DNA of 16,632 bases from Phycisphaeraceae bacterium (GTDB lineage Bacteria > Planctomycetota > Phycisphaerae > Phycisphaerales > UBA1924). The position numbers and the translations under genes are program-made. Every line of letters begins with the position of its first letter. Positions within the stretch are counted from its first letter, which is position 1. Below are positions 6,911 to 12,287 of the stretch, in pieces. Below the pieces are notes generated by a model that was given only the letters and a program-made list of their open reading frames with translations, did not search any database and was not told the DNA's origin. The stretch is from the NCBI GenBank assembly GCA_009827205.1, contig WUAK01000023.1, positions 1 through 16,632 on the forward strand. The letters are read 5' to 3'.

Positions 6911-8359
6911 ATGCGGAAGCTCGTCCTCTTCGCCGCGATCTCCCTGCTGATGCCCGCTCTCGCTCTGGCCCAAACCAAGGCACCCGAGAGCGACCCGGCG
7001 ATCAAGGCATTCCAGAAGCAGGACTTCGACGAGGCGGAGAGGCTCTGGAAGCAGTGGGCCGACCGGGATCCGCAGGCATTCGTGCCCGTCTACAACATCG
7101 CGTGCTCCCGCTCACTCCGGGGTGACATCAAGGGCGCCAGCGAGCACATCCTGAACGCGATCGAACGAGGGTTCGCAGACATCAACCAGCTCAAGACCGA
7201 CCCGAATCTCAAGGCCTTCCGCAGGACGGATACGTACGACCAGCTCGTCGCGGCGTGGCCCACTTTCCTTGACAGAAGGGTCGATGCGGATCTCGAAGCG
7301 GCGAAAAAGATCTACGGCTCTCGGTACAACTACACGAAAGACAGCAAGTACCGACTCGCATTCGCTTCCAGCTACGACACGATCACGAGCAGGCAGGCGC
7401 GCGAAGAGGTGAGGCGCACCGCAGACTGGGCGATCAAAAATGTCTTCCGAGATCTGCAGGGCACCGATGACGGGCTCGACCCCTGGGTCATGGTCGTCCT
7501 GCCCACCAAGCAGCACTTCATCGTCTGGGCCAACCAGACCTACGGCCAGATGCACGTCAGCGCGACCAGCCAGCTCGGCGGCGCGTACGCCCACGATCAG
7601 AAGAAACTCGTCACGCAAGACCTCGGCTCGACGCTCCGACACGAGTTCTTCCATGTCCTGCACTGGCGCTCGGCTGACAGGCTCGGCCAGCGGCACCCGG
7701 TGTGGATCCAGGAGGGGCTCGCCTCGATCGTCGAGGACATGGACCAGACCAGACAGGGCCGATGGGAGCCCGCGGTCAGCTGGCGGACCAATTCGATCAA
7801 GAGACTCGCAGAGCAGAACCTGCTGACCCCGATCGAGCGGCTGGCGACGATGCCCCGGAGCAGGTTCGCGGGCAACAGGCCCCTCTCGAACTACGCGCAT
7901 TCTCGGGCAGTCTTCATGTACCTGCACGAGCGGGGCAAGCTCGCGGACTTCTACGAGGACTACACAACCAACTACAGCGAGGATCCGCAGGGCCTGACCG
8001 CTTTGCTCCGCACGCTTGGTGTGACGGACAAGGAGTTCGACAAGGACTTCCGAAACTGGGCCCGAGGGCTCGAAGAGGTGTACGAGCAGAACTCGCCGCC
8101 CAACCTCGGGATCGGCGTTGTGCTCGATGTCTCGCCCGGTGACGGCCCCGTGGTTCTGCAGGTCACGCACCGCTCGGCGCAGAACGCGGGGCTCAGGCCA
8201 GGCGATGTGGTGACCGGGCTCAACAACCGGAGCGTGCGGGACCTGAACGAGTTCTACCGCGTGTTGACCGGGCTGCGCAAGGGCCAGCGCATTGAAATCG
8301 AGTACCGCCGGCGCACGCAGCACAAATCGGGGACGATCGAGATCACGGATCGGGAGTAA
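6911..8359 (+). CDS. Exported putative zinc metalloprotease with HEXXH motif and C-terminal PDZ domain
   Basis: A 482-residue protein with a signal peptide (about residues 1-21, cut near LALAQ), so it should act outside the cytoplasm. Residues about 28-115 look like a TPR-type helical repeat region (FDEAERLWKQWADRDP). The middle carries a gluzincin-type site: HEFFH gives His244, Glu245 and His248, and WIQEGLAS offers Glu268 as third ligand, resembling peptidase MA-like families. The segment YAHSRAVFMYLHERG after the site is also typical. Residues about 395-480 form a PDZ domain with a GIGVVLDV strand and GLRPGDVVTGLNNRSV. PDZ domains usually bind C-terminal peptides, so the target may be an envelope protein, but none can be named. 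AAGGAGG lies 7 nt before ATG 6911. The gene is 30 nt after purN. Confidence 0.82.
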   Translation: MRKLVLFAAISLLMPALALAQTKAPESDPAIKAFQKQDFDEAERLWKQWADRDPQAFVPVYNIACSRSLRGDIKGASEHILNAIERGFADINQLKTDPNLKAFRRTDTYDQLVAAWPTFLDRRVDADLEAAKKIYGSRYNYTKDSKYRLAFASSYDTITSRQAREEVRRTADWAIKNVFRDLQGTDDGLDPWVMVVLPTKQHFIVWANQTYGQMHVSATSQLGGAYAHDQKKLVTQDLGSTLRHEFFHVLHWRSADRLGQRHPVWIQEGLASIVEDMDQTRQGRWEPAVSWRTNSIKRLAEQNLLTPIERLATMPRSRFAGNRPLSNYAHSRAVFMYLHERGKLADFYEDYTTNYSEDPQGLTALLRTLGVTDKEFDKDFRNWARGLEEVYEQNSPPNLGIGVVLDVSPGDGPVVLQVTHRSAQNAGLRPGDVVTGLNNRSVRDLNEFYRVLTGLRKGQRIEIEYRRRTQHKSGTIEITDRE

Positions 8360-8371
8360 GCGACAGATTCG

Positions 8372-8396
8372 CTAGCCGAGTGACTTCACTGGCTAG
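8372..8396. repeat. Hairpin-forming inverted repeat upstream of thyA
   Basis: CTAGCC (8372-8377) pairs with GGCTAG (8391-8396), and AGTG (8379-8382) pairs with CACT (8387-8390). This leaves one bulged G at 8378 and a 4-nt loop ACTT. The repeat sits in the 84-nt gap between the metalloprotease and thyA. No T-run follows, so it is not a classical terminator. Its right arm overlaps TAGACG (8394-8399), a possible -10 for thyA, so it could be an operator or an mRNA structure. Confidence 0.5.
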
Positions 8397-8443
8397 ACGA
8401 GTCGAGATCGATGCGCCGACAATGGGAGGGAAGGAGCCCGCTC

Positions 8444-9241
8444 ATGCGCCAGTACCTGGAACTCCTGCAGCACGTCCTCGTGCACGGCCACGAGAAGTCG
8501 GACCGGACAGGGACCGGGACGCTGGCGGTCTTTGGGCATCAGTCCAGGTACAACCTCGCCGAGGGGTTCCCGCTGGTCACGACCAAGAAGCTGCACACCC
8601 GGTCGATTTTCCACGAGCTGCTCTGGTTCCTGAGAGGGGACACGAACAACAGGTCGCTCAACGAGGTCGGGGTCTCGATCTGGGACGAGTGGGCCGATCC
8701 GGACACAGGGGAGCTCGGGCCCATCTACGGCAAGCAGTGGCGCAGCTGGCCCAAGCCCGACGGGCAGAGCGTGGACCAGATCGAGCAGCTCATCGATGGG
8801 CTGAGGAACGCCCCGGACTCCCGCAGGCACATAGTCAGCGCCTGGAACCCGGGGCAGCTGGATGAGATGGCTCTGCCCCCCTGCCACTGCCTGTTCCAGT
8901 TCTTCGTCGCCGATGGAAAGCTCTCGTGCCAGCTGTACCAGCGCTCGGCCGATATCTTCCTTGGCGTGCCGTTCAATATTGCCAGCTATGCCCTGCTCAC
9001 ACACATGGTGGCTCAGGTGGTGGACCTCGAACCTGGCGAGTTCATCCACACCCTGGGCGATGCGCACTTATATATGAATCACCTCGAGCAGGCCCGGACG
9101 CAGCTGAATCGCGAGCCGCACGCTCTCCCTGAGCTGAGACTGAACCCGGACGTCCGGGAACTCGATCAGTTCCTCTATGAGGACATCGAGGTCGTCGGGT
9201 ACGAGCCTCACCCGCACATCAAGGCTCCGGTCGCGGTTTAG
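8444..9241 (+). CDS. thyA: Thymidylate synthase (ThyA type)
   Basis: ThyA methylates dUMP to dTMP using methylene-THF and leaves dihydrofolate. The 265-residue protein matches E. coli ThyA (264 residues) along its length: MRQYLELLQHVL at the N-terminus, DRTGTGTLAVFG, LPPCHCLFQFF with catalytic Cys147, SCQLYQRSADIFLGVPFNIA, and the C-terminal IKAPVAV. ATG 8444 is chosen because AAGGAG lies 7 nt upstream and the N-terminus then matches the family; an upstream in-frame ATG at 8411 would add 11 residues that include the ribosome site and is rejected. folA follows after 13 nt, the common pairing in which DHFR recycles the dihydrofolate made by ThyA. This is not the flavin-dependent ThyX type. Confidence 0.97.
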   Translation: MRQYLELLQHVLVHGHEKSDRTGTGTLAVFGHQSRYNLAEGFPLVTTKKLHTRSIFHELLWFLRGDTNNRSLNEVGVSIWDEWADPDTGELGPIYGKQWRSWPKPDGQSVDQIEQLIDGLRNAPDSRRHIVSAWNPGQLDEMALPPCHCLFQFFVADGKLSCQLYQRSADIFLGVPFNIASYALLTHMVAQVVDLEPGEFIHTLGDAHLYMNHLEQARTQLNREPHALPELRLNPDVRELDQFLYEDIEVVGYEPHPHIKAPVAV

Positions 9242-9242
9242 C

Positions 9243-9248
9243 TAGACT
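9243..9248 (+). promoter_or_regulatory. Candidate -10 element (TAGACT) for a leaderless folA transcript
   Basis: GCTAGACT is followed by 6 nt (gatcgc) and ATG 9255. The hexamer begins 1 nt after the thyA stop codon and there is no Shine-Dalgarno sequence for folA. The layout is the same as before the STAS gene at 5940. If used, folA can be expressed apart from thyA. Confidence 0.45.
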
Positions 9249-9254
9249 GATCGC

Positions 9255-9749
9255 ATGGCGACAGTTCTCATCGCGGCAATGGGTCTCAATCGGGTGATCG
9301 GACGTGAGGGCGATCTGCCTTGGCACCAGCCGGCGGATCTGGCTCATTTCAAGAAGCTGACGCTGCACCACCCGGTGATCATGGGCCGGAAGACGTTCGA
9401 GAGCTTCGAGGGCACGTTGCCGGGCAGACTCAACATCGTGGTTACCCGGAATCAGGAGTACCGAGCAAGCGGCGCTGATGTCGTGGATTCGCTCGAAGCC
9501 GCGATCGCCACGGGGAAGAAGAAGCAACCAGAATCGGACATCTATATCGCTGGGGGCGGCGAGATCTACAAGCAAGCTCTGACCGCAGCAGATCGGATCG
9601 AGCTCACGCTGATCCACGCCCAGCCAAAAGGGGATGCTGAGTTCCCAACCTTACCAGCGGGTGATTTTGAGGTGACCGAGGTCCGATATCGAGAGCCGGA
9701 CGCTTCGAATCCGCTGGGGATGACTTTTTTGACTCTCGAGCTTGGTTGA
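9255..9749 (+). CDS. folA: Dihydrofolate reductase
   Basis: DHFR reduces dihydrofolate to tetrahydrofolate with NADPH and so restores the cofactor oxidised by the neighbouring ThyA. The 164-residue length is normal (E. coli 159). Family motifs are all present: AAMGLNRVIGREGDLPWH near the N-terminus, substrate-binding Asp28 in PADLAHFK, MGRKTFES, LPGRLNIVVTR for the NADPH phosphate, and YIAGGGEIYKQAL. Nothing suggests trimethoprim resistance by acquisition, since the gene has the composition of its neighbours and sits beside thyA. The start has no ribosome site and follows the thyA stop by 13 nt, so either leaderless expression or coupling to thyA is possible. Confidence 0.96.
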   Translation: MATVLIAAMGLNRVIGREGDLPWHQPADLAHFKKLTLHHPVIMGRKTFESFEGTLPGRLNIVVTRNQEYRASGADVVDSLEAAIATGKKKQPESDIYIAGGGEIYKQALTAADRIELTLIHAQPKGDAEFPTLPAGDFEVTEVRYREPDASNPLGMTFLTLELG

Positions 9750-9765
9750 GCCCCCATCAGGGCTC
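9748..9765 (+). terminator. Weak stem-loop at the folA stop codon
   Basis: GAGCCC and GGGCTC form a 6-bp stem with a 6-nt loop (CCATCA), beginning inside the TGA stop and followed by GATTT rather than a clean T-run. It is a plausible but weak terminator of the thyA-folA unit. Confidence 0.3.
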
Positions 9766-10052
9766 GATTTCGGAGTTCGATCTTAGATTTTTCGATCTGC
9801 AAAGTTCTACTTAAAGGATGATTACCTACTCCAAATGGGGGATTCGAGCCCCTTCACCCTATTATTATCCGAACGCGAATTGCCCTCTGGAGCAAAACCT
9901 GCAATACCCTTTGAAAAAGGGGTGCACATCTCTCGATTTCGGGTATAATCCGTTCGTCTGAAACGACGTCTGCATAGCGCGTCCTGCTCGGCGTGTATGA
10001 CAGGCGAGATAAATTGTTTGTTCGCGAATAAGCCTTTAGAGGAGAGCTTAAA
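9750..10052. other. 303-nt AT-richer intergenic region upstream of the first CTERM-protein gene
   Basis: No gene or RNA was recognised here. The sequence is visibly richer in A and T than its surroundings. It contains the weak folA stem-loop, an 11-bp direct repeat CTCGATTTCGG at 9763-9773 and 9932-9942, a second direct repeat TTCGATCT at 9776-9783 and 9791-9798, and an inverted pair GGGCTCGA (9760-9767) and TCGAGCCC (9844-9851). It also contains the TATAAT box at 9944 and a leader of roughly 97 nt. The size suggests a regulated promoter, but no known riboswitch was recognised. Confidence 0.6.
9944..9949 (+). promoter_or_regulatory. Consensus -10 box (TATAAT) of the first CTERM-protein gene
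   Basis: A perfect TATAAT, rare in this GC-rich window, lies about 104 nt before ATG 10053. No good -35 stands 16-18 nt upstream; TTGAAA at 9911-9916 is too far away (27-nt spacer). The 11-bp repeat CTCGATTTCGG ends one base before the preceding GT, at 9942, suggesting activator-type control. The leader would begin near 9956. Confidence 0.6.
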
Positions 10053-10613
10053 ATGAAGACTTTTGCTGCCCTTGTTGCCGCTGGTGTTGCCACCTCGGCA
10101 TCCGCTCAGACTGAGCTGAACATCTGCATCGAGGAAGTTTCCCTCGGTAGCTGGAACATCACCGCAGAGCTGGTGAACCCGACCGGCACGATCCTGGCTG
10201 CCGTTGCTGACCTCGGCTTCTCCATGAGCGGTTCGAACATCTCGAACTTCTCGTACAACAGCGCTTTCGACAGCGACTTCTTCGGTCCTGCGACCGTCAC
10301 CGCTAGCGCAACTCAGGTTGACTTCCTCGGCGGCAACACCCTGCCCCCGCTGAACAACGCAGCTGGCCCCGACAGCAGCAACCCGCTCGCTATCGGTAGC
10401 TTCAACGCTGACTCGGTCGACAGCTTCTCGCTCGTCGGTCAGGTCACCGGTGCTTACACTGGCGTTCCCTTCCCGATCATCCTCACCTACCAGGATGCCA
10501 ACGGTGGCGCTGGCGACACCCCCGTCAACATCGACATCAAGCCCATCCCGGCACCCGCTTCGGCCGCACTGCTCGGCCTCGGTGGTCTCGCCGCTGCTCG
10601 TCGCCGTCGCTAA
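10053..10613 (+). CDS. Secreted protein with PEP-CTERM-like sorting tail (paralogue 1)
   Basis: A 186-residue protein of unknown function. Residues 1-18 form a signal peptide (MKTFAALVAAGVATSASA, then QTE). The mature part is rich in Asn, Ser, Thr and Asp and poor in Lys, like many extracellular beta-structured proteins. The C-terminus is a sorting tail: IPAPAS, a hydrophobic stretch ALLGLGGLAAA, then RRRR, which in PEP-CTERM systems is recognised by an exosortase and removed during surface display. AGAGGAG lies about 8 nt before the ATG. Codons are strongly biased to C- or G-ending forms with no TTA, suggesting high expression; the consensus TATAAT and strong terminator fit that. A paralogue follows in tandem. 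No catalytic motif is visible, so a structural or adhesive role is only a guess. Confidence 0.82.
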   Translation: MKTFAALVAAGVATSASAQTELNICIEEVSLGSWNITAELVNPTGTILAAVADLGFSMSGSNISNFSYNSAFDSDFFGPATVTASATQVDFLGGNTLPPLNNAAGPDSSNPLAIGSFNADSVDSFSLVGQVTGAYTGVPFPIILTYQDANGGAGDTPVNIDIKPIPAPASAALLGLGGLAAARRRR

Positions 10614-10630
10614 TACCGACCCGACAGCAC

Positions 10631-10645
10631 AGATCATACTGATCT
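10631..10645. repeat. Short inverted repeat before the terminator
   Basis: AGATCA and TGATCT flank TAC, a perfect 6-bp inverted repeat 18 nt after the stop codon of the first CTERM gene and 5 nt before the terminator stem. It could add to 3'-end stability of the mRNA; no other role is suggested. Confidence 0.35.
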
Positions 10646-10650
10646 AGACC

Positions 10651-10687
10651 CAGCCGCCCGATCTTCGGATCGGGCGGCTGTCTTTTT
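10651..10687 (+). terminator. Strong intrinsic terminator with TTCG tetraloop
   Basis: CAGCCGCCCGATC (10651-10663) pairs perfectly with 10668-10680 around a TTCG loop, followed by TCTTTTT. This 13-bp stem is the clearest terminator in the window and ends the transcript of the first CTERM gene before the second one. Confidence 0.95.
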
Positions 10688-10709
10688 ATCCTAAGCCACA
10701 ACTGCTTAA

Positions 10710-10737
10710 TTGAGGATTCAACTCAGAGCAGTACACT
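10710..10737 (+). promoter_or_regulatory. Candidate promoter of the second CTERM-protein gene
   Basis: TTGAGG (10710-10715) and TACACT (10732-10737) are separated by 16 nt, a reasonable sigma-70-type pair. The start would be near 10744, giving a short leader of about 22 nt with the ribosome site. It lies directly downstream of the terminator, so the two paralogues appear to be separately transcribed. Confidence 0.5.
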
Positions 10738-10765
10738 GTGGAAGATGCGGGGTGAGGAGACACAG

Positions 10766-11332
10766 ATGAAAAACTTTGCAGCTATCGCGTTAGCTGGATC
10801 GGCACTCATGGCCGATGCTCAGAGCACCGAGTTGAATTTCTACATCTACCCCACCGGTAACGGCAACGAGTGGCTTATGGAAGCCGAGTTAGACAATCCA
10901 ACGGGCACGGTATTGGCTACCATCGCCGACCTGGGCTTCACATTAACGGGCACGAATATCTCAGACTTCGAGTACAACTCCGCATTCGACAGTGATTTCT
11001 TTGGTGATGCCGACGTTACAGTTACTTCAGAACAGATTGATTTCATAGGCAACAACGCTCTACCTCCTCTGAATAACTCAGGGGGAACAGACAGCAGCAA
11101 CCCACTCCGTATAGCAACGTTTCAGGCCGATCGTGTAAACTCTTTTGACCTTGTCGGCCAAGTCACAGGCGCGTACACCGGCATCCCGTTCCCTGAGATT
11201 CTGTTCTATCAGAACGCTGACGGAACACCAGGAACCACGAGGTGGTGCTATTTCTTCAATTGCACTCCAACACCGGGGACCGCCACGGCTTTGTTCATGG
11301 GCTGTGCGTTAGTCGCGCGTCGGCGCCGCTAG
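10766..11332 (+). CDS. Secreted protein with degenerate CTERM-like tail (paralogue 2)
   Basis: A 188-residue paralogue of the preceding protein. ATG 10766 is chosen because GAGGAG lies 6 nt upstream and a signal peptide (MKNFAAIALAGSALMADAQ) follows; an in-frame ATG at 10745 would add 7 residues and swallow the ribosome site. By hand count, 75 of 108 residues from NPTGT to YQxA are identical between the two copies, including NSAFDSDFFG, LPPLNN, DSSNPL and LVGQVTGAYTG. The C-terminus differs: an insertion with two cysteines (WCYFFNC), then TPTPG, a short hydrophobic run broken by Cys, and RRRR. Codon use is unlike copy 1, with several TTA and other A/T-ending codons. The stop codon overlaps the convergent apt stop. 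Function unknown. Confidence 0.8.
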   Translation: MKNFAAIALAGSALMADAQSTELNFYIYPTGNGNEWLMEAELDNPTGTVLATIADLGFTLTGTNISDFEYNSAFDSDFFGDADVTVTSEQIDFIGNNALPPLNNSGGTDSSNPLRIATFQADRVNSFDLVGQVTGAYTGIPFPEILFYQNADGTPGTTRWCYFFNCTPTPGTATALFMGCALVARRRR

Positions 11333-11850
11333 AGCTTCAGAACCGAATGCACCTCACCATACGGCGTGACCCGGCTGCCCCCGCCCAGGGCGGCGAGTTC
11401 GATGAGCACGGTGATGCCCATGATGTCCGCTTTGCAGTCGTCACGCAGGAGCTTGGCGCAGGCCTCGAGCGTGCCGCCCGTCGCGAGCAGGTCGTCAACG
11501 AGGACGACCTTGGAACCCGGGTGTAGGGCGTCGATGTGGATCTCGAGGCGGTCTGAGCCGTACTCGAGGTCGTAGTCGGCGCCGTGGACCTGTCCTGGGA
11601 GCTTCCCTGGCTTTCGGATGGGGACGAAGCCCGCAGAGAGCGACTGGGCGATTGCTGTGCCGAAGATGAACCCTCGGCTCTCGGCACCGACGACGAGCTC
11701 GATGCCCTGGCCTCGGTACGGGTTGGCCATGAGCTCGACGGCGAGAGCGAGACCGGCGGGGTCAGACAGAAGCGGCGTGAAGTCCTTGAAGACGATGCCG
11801 GGCTTCGGGTGGTCCGGGATATCTCGGATCAAACGTTGGAGCTGTTCCAA
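11329..11850 (-). CDS. apt: Adenine phosphoribosyltransferase
   Basis: Apt makes AMP from adenine and PRPP in purine salvage. The N-terminal segment IRDIPDHPKPGIVFKD is characteristic of Apt rather than other phosphoribosyltransferases. ESRGFIFG and RKPGKLPG are the other Apt signatures, and the PRPP loop VVLVDDLLATGGT lies at about 115-127. The frame is open further upstream, but those residues show no family similarity. TTG 11850 is proposed as start because TGGAG precedes it by 6-7 nt and it gives 173 residues, the usual Apt size; CTG 11862 is a less likely alternative. It is divergent from the groES-like gene 105 nt away and convergent with the second CTERM gene, whose stop codon it overlaps (CTAG). 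Confidence 0.93.
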   Translation of the reverse strand: MEQLQRLIRDIPDHPKPGIVFKDFTPLLSDPAGLALAVELMANPYRGQGIELVVGAESRGFIFGTAIAQSLSAGFVPIRKPGKLPGQVHGADYDLEYGSDRLEIHIDALHPGSKVVLVDDLLATGGTLEACAKLLRDDCKADIMGITVLIELAALGGGSRVTPYGEVHSVLKL

Positions 11851-11883
11851 GCGGGTCTCCAGTGACTCTCTGGGTCGGTGTGA

Positions 11884-11896
11884 GCAGGCGGCCTGC
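11884..11896. repeat. 13-bp palindrome in the apt / groES-like divergent region
   Basis: GCAGGC and GCCTGC flank one central base. On the minus strand it begins 6 nt after TATCCT (11908-11903), a possible apt -10, the same arrangement as the gcvP palindrome at 2522-2538. It could be an operator at the apt start site or a 5' hairpin in the apt leader. Confidence 0.4.
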
Positions 11897-11902
11897 CACG
11901 CA

Positions 11903-11908
11903 TAGGAT
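11903..11908. promoter_or_regulatory. Candidate back-to-back -10 elements for apt and the groES-like gene
   Basis: TAGGAT on the plus strand and TATCCT on the minus strand occupy essentially the same bases between the two divergent genes. Predicted leaders would be about 40 nt for the groES-like gene and about 46 nt for apt. Neither has a convincing -35, so this is a suggestion from position and hexamer match only. Confidence 0.3.
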
Positions 11909-11954
11909 AGCGGGTACAGGGCAGAGACTGAGATCCGAGACCAAGACGGGACGC

Positions 11955-12278
11955 ATGGCAAGCAGATCAAAATCACAGTCGCTAGAGACGATCGAGCCGG
12001 TGGGCGCACGGGTCCTGATCCGCAAGGACGAGGACAAGAAGCAGACCAAGGCGGGGATCCACCTGCCGGATAAGGTCGAGATCCCGACGATCACGGGCCG
12101 GGTCATCGCGGTGGCTGCTCAGGTCGCCAACGACGACGACTACACGATCGAGAAGTACGATCGGGTCCTCTTCAACCCGAAGCACGCGATCCCGGTTGAT
12201 CTCGAGGGTGACAACAGGCTGTTTGTGATCCCGATCGAGGACGTGGTCGCCATCTTTCGGCGTGACTCTGACGGCTGA
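11955..12278 (+). CDS. GroES-type co-chaperonin (Cpn10 family), without groEL nearby
   Basis: A 107-residue protein matching the Cpn10 fold: IEPVGARVLIRKDED at the start, a mobile-loop region KQTKAGIHLPD holding the GI-x-LP element that docks on GroEL, ITGRVIAVA, YDRVLFNP in place of the usual GDxVLF segment, and a C-terminal VIPIEDVVAIFRR. The normal partner is the GroEL ring, whose lid it forms. No groEL lies in the window, and ten extra residues precede the family start, so this may be a second, divergent GroES copy rather than the main one. The Met start is set by the ATG at 11955; the ribosome site is weak. The downstream aroA begins 9 nt after the stop in the same frame, so the two are probably co-transcribed. 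Confidence 0.85.
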   Translation: MASRSKSQSLETIEPVGARVLIRKDEDKKQTKAGIHLPDKVEIPTITGRVIAVAAQVANDDDYTIEKYDRVLFNPKHAIPVDLEGDNRLFVIPIEDVVAIFRRDSDG

Positions 12279-12287
12279 GCGGCGAGC

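Noticed and set aside
7112..8323. 403-codon open minus-strand frame
   Set aside because: It is antisense to the metalloprotease, which has a signal peptide, a strong ribosome site, HEXXH and PDZ motifs; the minus frame has none.
8411..8443. Upstream ATG 8411 as the thyA start
   Set aside because: The 11 added residues encode the AAGGAG ribosome site itself, and the ATG at 8444 gives the family-standard N-terminus and length.
9837..9852. T-arm-like GGGGG-ATTCGAG-CCCC resembling a tRNA 3' half
   Set aside because: No D-arm, anticodon arm or acceptor stem could be fitted upstream, the loop and stem do not fit the T-loop register, and no CCA or discriminator follows.
9911..9916. TTGAAA as the -35 partner of TATAAT at 9944
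   Set aside because: The spacer is 27 nt, well outside the usual 16-18 nt.
9822..10637. 271-codon open minus-strand frame across the intergenic region and the first CTERM gene
   Set aside because: The plus-strand gene has a ribosome site, signal peptide, paralogue and terminator. The minus frame crosses the promoter and lacks recognisable features.
11851..12009. N-terminal extension of Apt to ATG 12009
   Set aside because: It would overlap the divergent groES-like gene and its promoter, and the extra residues are unlike any Apt; the TTG at 11850 gives normal length.
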